Origin: Phycisphaeraceae bacterium
Lineage (GTDB): Bacteria > Planctomycetota > Phycisphaerae > Phycisphaerales > UBA1924
Assembly: GCA_015200025.1 (NCBI GenBank)
Contig: CP054186.1
Location: forward strand, 2,182,001 to 2,246,000
Reading direction: 5' to 3'
Length of the DNA: 64,000 bases
Shown: positions 60,669-64,000 of the stretch, one piece after another
How positions within the stretch are numbered: the stretch's first letter is position 1
How the letters are laid out: every line of letters starts with the position of its first letter
Program-made: the position numbers and the translations under genes
The notes under the pieces: generated by a model
Seen by the model: the letters and a program-made list of their open reading frames with translations, nothing else
What the model was told of the DNA's origin: nothing
Database searches by the model: none

Positions 60669-61139
60669 TTACGGCACGACGACGTCGGCGTTCTCGTCCG
60701 TCCCGCCCGGCTGCCCGTCCGCCCCGTAGCTGATGATGTCGAAGTCCACGTTCTTGCGCCCCGGGATCACCAGCTCGAACCGCCGGCCCCAGGGGTCCGT
60801 CAACGCCTCGCGGTTCTCGATGTACGGGCCCTTCCACCGGTCCTCGGGCACGTTGCTGGGCCTCTCCCACAGCACGTCGATCGTCGCCCCGGGCTCGGGC
60901 TTCCCGCAATCGACCATGAAGTTCCGCATCGCCGTTGCCAGCGACGCCGCGTCCGTCTTCGCGCGGCTCTGCTTGGCCGACCCGATCTGCCCGATCAGCC
61001 TCGGCGCCACCACCGCCGCGATGATCCCGAGGATCGTGATGATCACGATCACCTCGATGATCGTGAACCCCCAGCCGCGGTCACGCCCCCGGCCTCCACG
61101 CCCCGACACGCCCCGAAGACCCGTCACGCTCAGTTTCAT
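60669..61139 (-). CDS. gspG: T2SS major pseudopilin GspG
   Basis: A 156-residue major pseudopilin. The leader ends RGWG at residue 24, then FTIIEVIVIITILGIIAAVVAPRLIGQ. The GspG-specific segments are AMRNFMVDCGKPEPG, WKGPYIENREALTDPWGRRFELVIPG and the calcium-binding DIISYGADGQPGGTDENADV. The ATG at 61139 overlaps the gspF stop (ATGA). It forms the pseudopilus shaft that pushes cargo through GspD. Confidence 0.95.
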   Translation of the reverse strand: MKLSVTGLRGVSGRGGRGRDRGWGFTIIEVIVIITILGIIAAVVAPRLIGQIGSAKQSRAKTDAASLATAMRNFMVDCGKPEPGATIDVLWERPSNVPEDRWKGPYIENREALTDPWGRRFELVIPGRKNVDFDIISYGADGQPGGTDENADVVVP

Positions 61140-62365
61140 CCCAATGACTCCTGCATCTGCAGCAAGGGCAACAGAATCGCCAACACCACGAACCCGACCA
61201 CGCACGCCAGCCCCACCACCAGCACCGGCGGGAGCGCCGTCATGAACAACTTCACGCTCGTCTCCGTCCGGTCCTCGAACGCCCCCGCCGCCTGGTTGAG
61301 CAGCTGGTCCAGACGACCCGACCGCTCACCCAGGTTGATGATCTGCACCAGCATCGGCGGGAAATACCCGCTCCGCTCCATCGGCTCGGCGATCGTCCGC
61401 CCGGACGTCACCTGCTCGCACACCTCGTCGATCACGCCCTCCATCGCCCGGTTCCCAAGCGTCCCCTTCGTGATCCTCAGCGCCTGCACCGCCGGGATCC
61501 CCGCCGACACCAGCGTTCCCAGCGTCCGCGTGAACCGCGCCACCGCCACGTCGCGGAGCACCCGCCCCAGCAGCGGCACCTTGAGCAGCCCGCGGTCCAC
61601 CGCCAGGCGGATGTCCGGGCGCCGGTACAGCGCCCCCGCCGTGTACACCACGCCCAGCGCCACCGGGATCACCGCCCACCAGTAGTTCCCGAAAAACCAC
61701 GCCACCCCCTGCACCACCTGCGTCGGGAACGGCAGCTCCGTGATCCGCCCCTGCACCGCCTTGAGCGTCCGAGGCACGATCACCGTCACGATGATCACCA
61801 CCGCGACCGTGATGAGCCCCGCCAGGATCATCGGGTACATCGTCGCCGCCAGCACGCTCCGGCGGATCTTCACGTCCCGGTCCAGCAGCTCCGCCGCCTG
61901 CGCCAGGACCACCTCGAGCTTCCCCGAGGCCTCGCCCGCGCGGATCAGGTTCACGGTCAGCTCGCTGAACGCCTTGGGCTCCGCCGCCGCCGCGTCGCCC
62001 AGGCTCTTGCCCTGCTCGATCGACTCGATCAGCCCGTCGAGCATCGCCTTCTGCCTCGGGTTGCGCCCCTGCTTGGCGATGGTCCGCAGCGCCTGCACCA
62101 TCGGCAGCCCCGCCGACAACGCCGTCGCCAGCTCGCGGATCAGCATCGCCAGCTCGGCCCGCGACAGGCTCGCCGAGCCCCGCGCCCGGGTCACCGACCC
62201 CGATGCCGACTCGCCCGAGGACGCGGCCCCGCCCTCGTCGATCGAGCCGATCGACGTGGGCGTCACCCCGCGACGCATCAGCTCGCGCAGCGCCGTGCCG
62301 CGGTCGGGCGCCTCGATCGTCGCCGTCCCACCCGACCCGGGGCTTGTGTACACAAACGTCGGCAC
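61136..62365 (-). CDS. gspF: T2SS inner-membrane platform protein GspF
   Basis: A 409-residue GspF with three membrane helices and two cytoplasmic helical bundles (ELAMLIRELATALSAGLPMVQALR and VARFTRTLGTLVSAGIPAVQALR, the internal repeat of the family). ERSGYFPPMLVQIINLGERSGRLDQLL precedes the last helix pair. GTG at 62365 gives VPTFVYTSPG, matching usual GspF N-termini; a GTG at 62374 is the alternative. It is the platform for the GspE motor. The gene follows gspE by about 60 bp. Confidence 0.92.
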   Translation of the reverse strand: MPTFVYTSPGSGGTATIEAPDRGTALRELMRRGVTPTSIGSIDEGGAASSGESASGSVTRARGSASLSRAELAMLIRELATALSAGLPMVQALRTIAKQGRNPRQKAMLDGLIESIEQGKSLGDAAAAEPKAFSELTVNLIRAGEASGKLEVVLAQAAELLDRDVKIRRSVLAATMYPMILAGLITVAVVIIVTVIVPRTLKAVQGRITELPFPTQVVQGVAWFFGNYWWAVIPVALGVVYTAGALYRRPDIRLAVDRGLLKVPLLGRVLRDVAVARFTRTLGTLVSAGIPAVQALRITKGTLGNRAMEGVIDEVCEQVTSGRTIAEPMERSGYFPPMLVQIINLGERSGRLDQLLNQAAGAFEDRTETSVKLFMTALPPVLVVGLACVVGFVVLAILLPLLQMQESLG

Positions 62366-62426
62366 CGTCCGCACGCTCCGTCATTCACGCCCACGACACG
62401 CCGGGGCCAACCCGGCGGGCCGAGGC

Positions 62427-64000
62427 TTATTCCTCTTCGTCCGTGTCCTGCGTCGCCCGGAACACCTCGCTGAGGGTCGTCAACCCGTCCGCCGCCTTGA
62501 GCAACCCGTCGCGACGCATGTTCACGAAGCCCGCCGGCGCCGTCCGCACCAGCTCCTGCGCGCTCAGCCGCCGCCCGATCGCCCCACGCATCGCCGGCGT
62601 CGCCGGGAACAACTCCACGAACGCGATCCGCCGGCTGTACCCCGACCCGTCGCACTTCTCGCACCCCTTCCCGCGGTACGCCATGCCCCCCCGGAACAAG
62701 GCCCGCTCGGCCTCGCCCAGACGCTCCCTCGCCTCCTCGGGCAGCGGGATCGCCTCCCGGCACGACTGGCACACCCGCCGCCCCAGACGCTGCCCCATCA
62801 CCCCCTCCAGCACGCTCGCCAGGAGGAACGGCTCGATCCCCATGTCCAGCATGCGCCCCGGGGCCGCCGACGCGTTGTTCGTGTGCAGCGTCGAGAAGAT
62901 CATGTGCCCCGTCAACGCCGCGCGGACCGCGATCTCCGCCGTCTCCGCGTCGCGGATCTCGCCCACCATCACGATGTCCGGGTCCTGACGCAGGATCGAG
63001 CGAAGCCCCGTCGCGAAACTGAGCCCACGCTTGGGGTTCACCGGGATCTGGTTCACCCCGCTCAGCTCGTACTCCACCGGGTCCTCGATCGTGATGATCT
63101 TCTTCGTCGAGTCCGTCACCATCGACAGGCACGTGTACAGCGTCGTCGTCTTCCCGCTCCCCGTCGGGCCCGTCACCAGGAACATCCCGTGCGGGACCGA
63201 GATGATCCGCCGGATCTCCTTCTGGTCCGCCTCGCGCACCCCCAGGCTCGACAACTCCAGGCGGATGCTCTCCTTGTCCAGGATGCGCATCACCACGCTC
63301 TCCCCGTACAGCGTCGGCACCGTGCTCACCCGGATGTCGATCTTCCGCCCGTCGTACCGCAGCGTGATGTGCCCGTCCTGGGGCACGTACCGCTCCGCGA
63401 TGTTCATCCCCGCCATGATCTTCACGCGGCTCGTGATCGCCGGCTGCAGGTGCTTGGGCGGGGGGCTCTGCTCACGCAGCACCCCGTCCACACGGTACTT
63501 GACCACCAGCGACTTCTCGAACGGCTCCACGTGGATGTCGCTCGCCCGCGCACGGATCGCCTCCAGCACGATCAGGTTCACCAGGTTGATCAGCGACGGC
63601 TGCTCCGCCATCCGGTGAAGGTCGTCCGCCTCCACCGCCTCCAGGTTCGCCATCAGCTGCGAATCGTCCCCACCCTCCGACGACCGCCCCAGACGCGCCG
63701 CCATCGCCGCCGCCGTCGTCCCGTACGTCTGCCTCATCAACTCCGAGAAGGCCTCGGGCTTGATCGCCACCGGACGCACCGGCCTCCCCGTCACCACCGA
63801 GATCTCGTCCGACGCGTAAAAATCCCCAGGCTCCGCCATCGCCACCAGCAGCCAGTCCCCGTCAAACCCGTACGGCACCGCCCTCAGGCGCGTCGCCAAC
63901 GACGGCTCCAGCAGCCCCGAAGCGGCGTGATCCACCGACGGGGCCGCCTCCAGCGCCCCGCCCCCAACAACCCCCGATACCGTCGGGCTTCCGTTCTGAT
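62427..64000 (-). CDS. gspE: T2SS ATPase GspE, N-terminus beyond window
   Basis: At least 524 residues of GspE; the frame stays open to the window end, and the family has a further N-terminal region, so the start lies outside. The N-domain ends in LLEPSLATRLRAVPYGFDGDWLLVAMAEP. The ATPase core has Walker A GPTGSGKTTT, Asp box ITIEDPVE, Walker B DPDIVMVGEIRD and the His box FSTLHTNNA. The zinc-binding Cys motif CQSC...CEKCDG is intact. It is a cytoplasmic hexamer that drives pseudopilus assembly with GspF. Confidence 0.95.
   Translation of the reverse strand, partial: QNGSPTVSGVVGGGALEAAPSVDHAASGLLEPSLATRLRAVPYGFDGDWLLVAMAEPGDFYASDEISVVTGRPVRPVAIKPEAFSELMRQTYGTTAAAMAARLGRSSEGGDDSQLMANLEAVEADDLHRMAEQPSLINLVNLIVLEAIRARASDIHVEPFEKSLVVKYRVDGVLREQSPPPKHLQPAITSRVKIMAGMNIAERYVPQDGHITLRYDGRKIDIRVSTVPTLYGESVVMRILDKESIRLELSSLGVREADQKEIRRIISVPHGMFLVTGPTGSGKTTTLYTCLSMVTDSTKKIITIEDPVEYELSGVNQIPVNPKRGLSFATGLRSILRQDPDIVMVGEIRDAETAEIAVRAALTGHMIFSTLHTNNASAAPGRMLDMGIEPFLLASVLEGVMGQRLGRRVCQSCREAIPLPEEARERLGEAERALFRGGMAYRGKGCEKCDGSGYSRRIAFVELFPATPAMRGAIGRRLSAQELVRTAPAGFVNMRRDGLLKAADGLTTLSEVFRATQDTDEEE

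Overview
High-GC DNA (roughly 70% by eye) from a planctomycete, most likely class Phycisphaerae. The clues agree: five secreted proteins end in paired EF-hand (dockerin-like) modules closing on Gly-Cys; there is a PEP-CTERM-type protein; two stand-alone prepilin-type proteins carry FTLIELLVV leaders; there is a complete type II secretion (T2SS) operon of planctomycete style; and many starts are GTG or TTG with 4-nt ATGA/GTGA overlaps. I found no tRNA, rRNA, insertion sequence, prophage or CRISPR array. The window reads as ordinary chromosome with almost every base assigned, and no stretch over 300 bases lacks a gene.

Layout. 0-2.7 kb: a small hypothetical protein, a class-III aminotransferase and a SixA-like phosphatase. 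2.7-17.2 kb: a carbohydrate locus. A LacI regulator is divergent from a GH144-type glucanase, then come a PEP-CTERM protein, a GH94 phosphorylase, a prepilin-like protein, a small membrane protein, a sugar-binding protein, two ABC permeases and three GC-type dockerin proteins. Four LacI-type operator-like sites lie in front of four of these units, which suggests one local regulon. 17.3-25.5 kb: housekeeping and cell-envelope genes (response regulator, PBP4-type carboxypeptidase, 4-hydroxyphenylpyruvate dioxygenase, IscX, RlmE, BatA/VWA protein, IspD, ribosomal L31). 25.6-33.1 kb: cobalamin-dependent MetH facing a FecCD-type permease, a lone ATP synthase epsilon subunit, SmpB, a voltage-gated potassium channel and a fumarylacetoacetase-family hydrolase. 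33.2-39.4 kb: a 1139-residue beta-repeat/dockerin protein and a Ser/Thr kinase. 39.5-46.2 kb: MqnD (futalosine menaquinone pathway), a DegT aminotransferase, UDP-glucuronate decarboxylase, a sarcosine-oxidase-like flavoenzyme, ThpR and ribulokinase. 46.4-50.2 kb: a prepilin-like protein and a PstS-like dockerin protein. 50.3-64 kb, minus strand: the T2SS operon gspE-F-G-H-I-J-K-L-M-C-D plus a lipoprotein, with gspE cut by the window end.

How it fits together. The T2SS is the plausible export route for the glucanase and dockerin-tagged proteins, although export of these particular proteins is inference. In the carbohydrate locus, an extracytoplasmic glucanase would release oligosaccharides, the ABC transporter would import them and the GH94 enzyme would phosphorolyse them in the cytoplasm. 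GH144 together with this GH94 subtype points to beta-1,2-glucan as a leading but unproven substrate.
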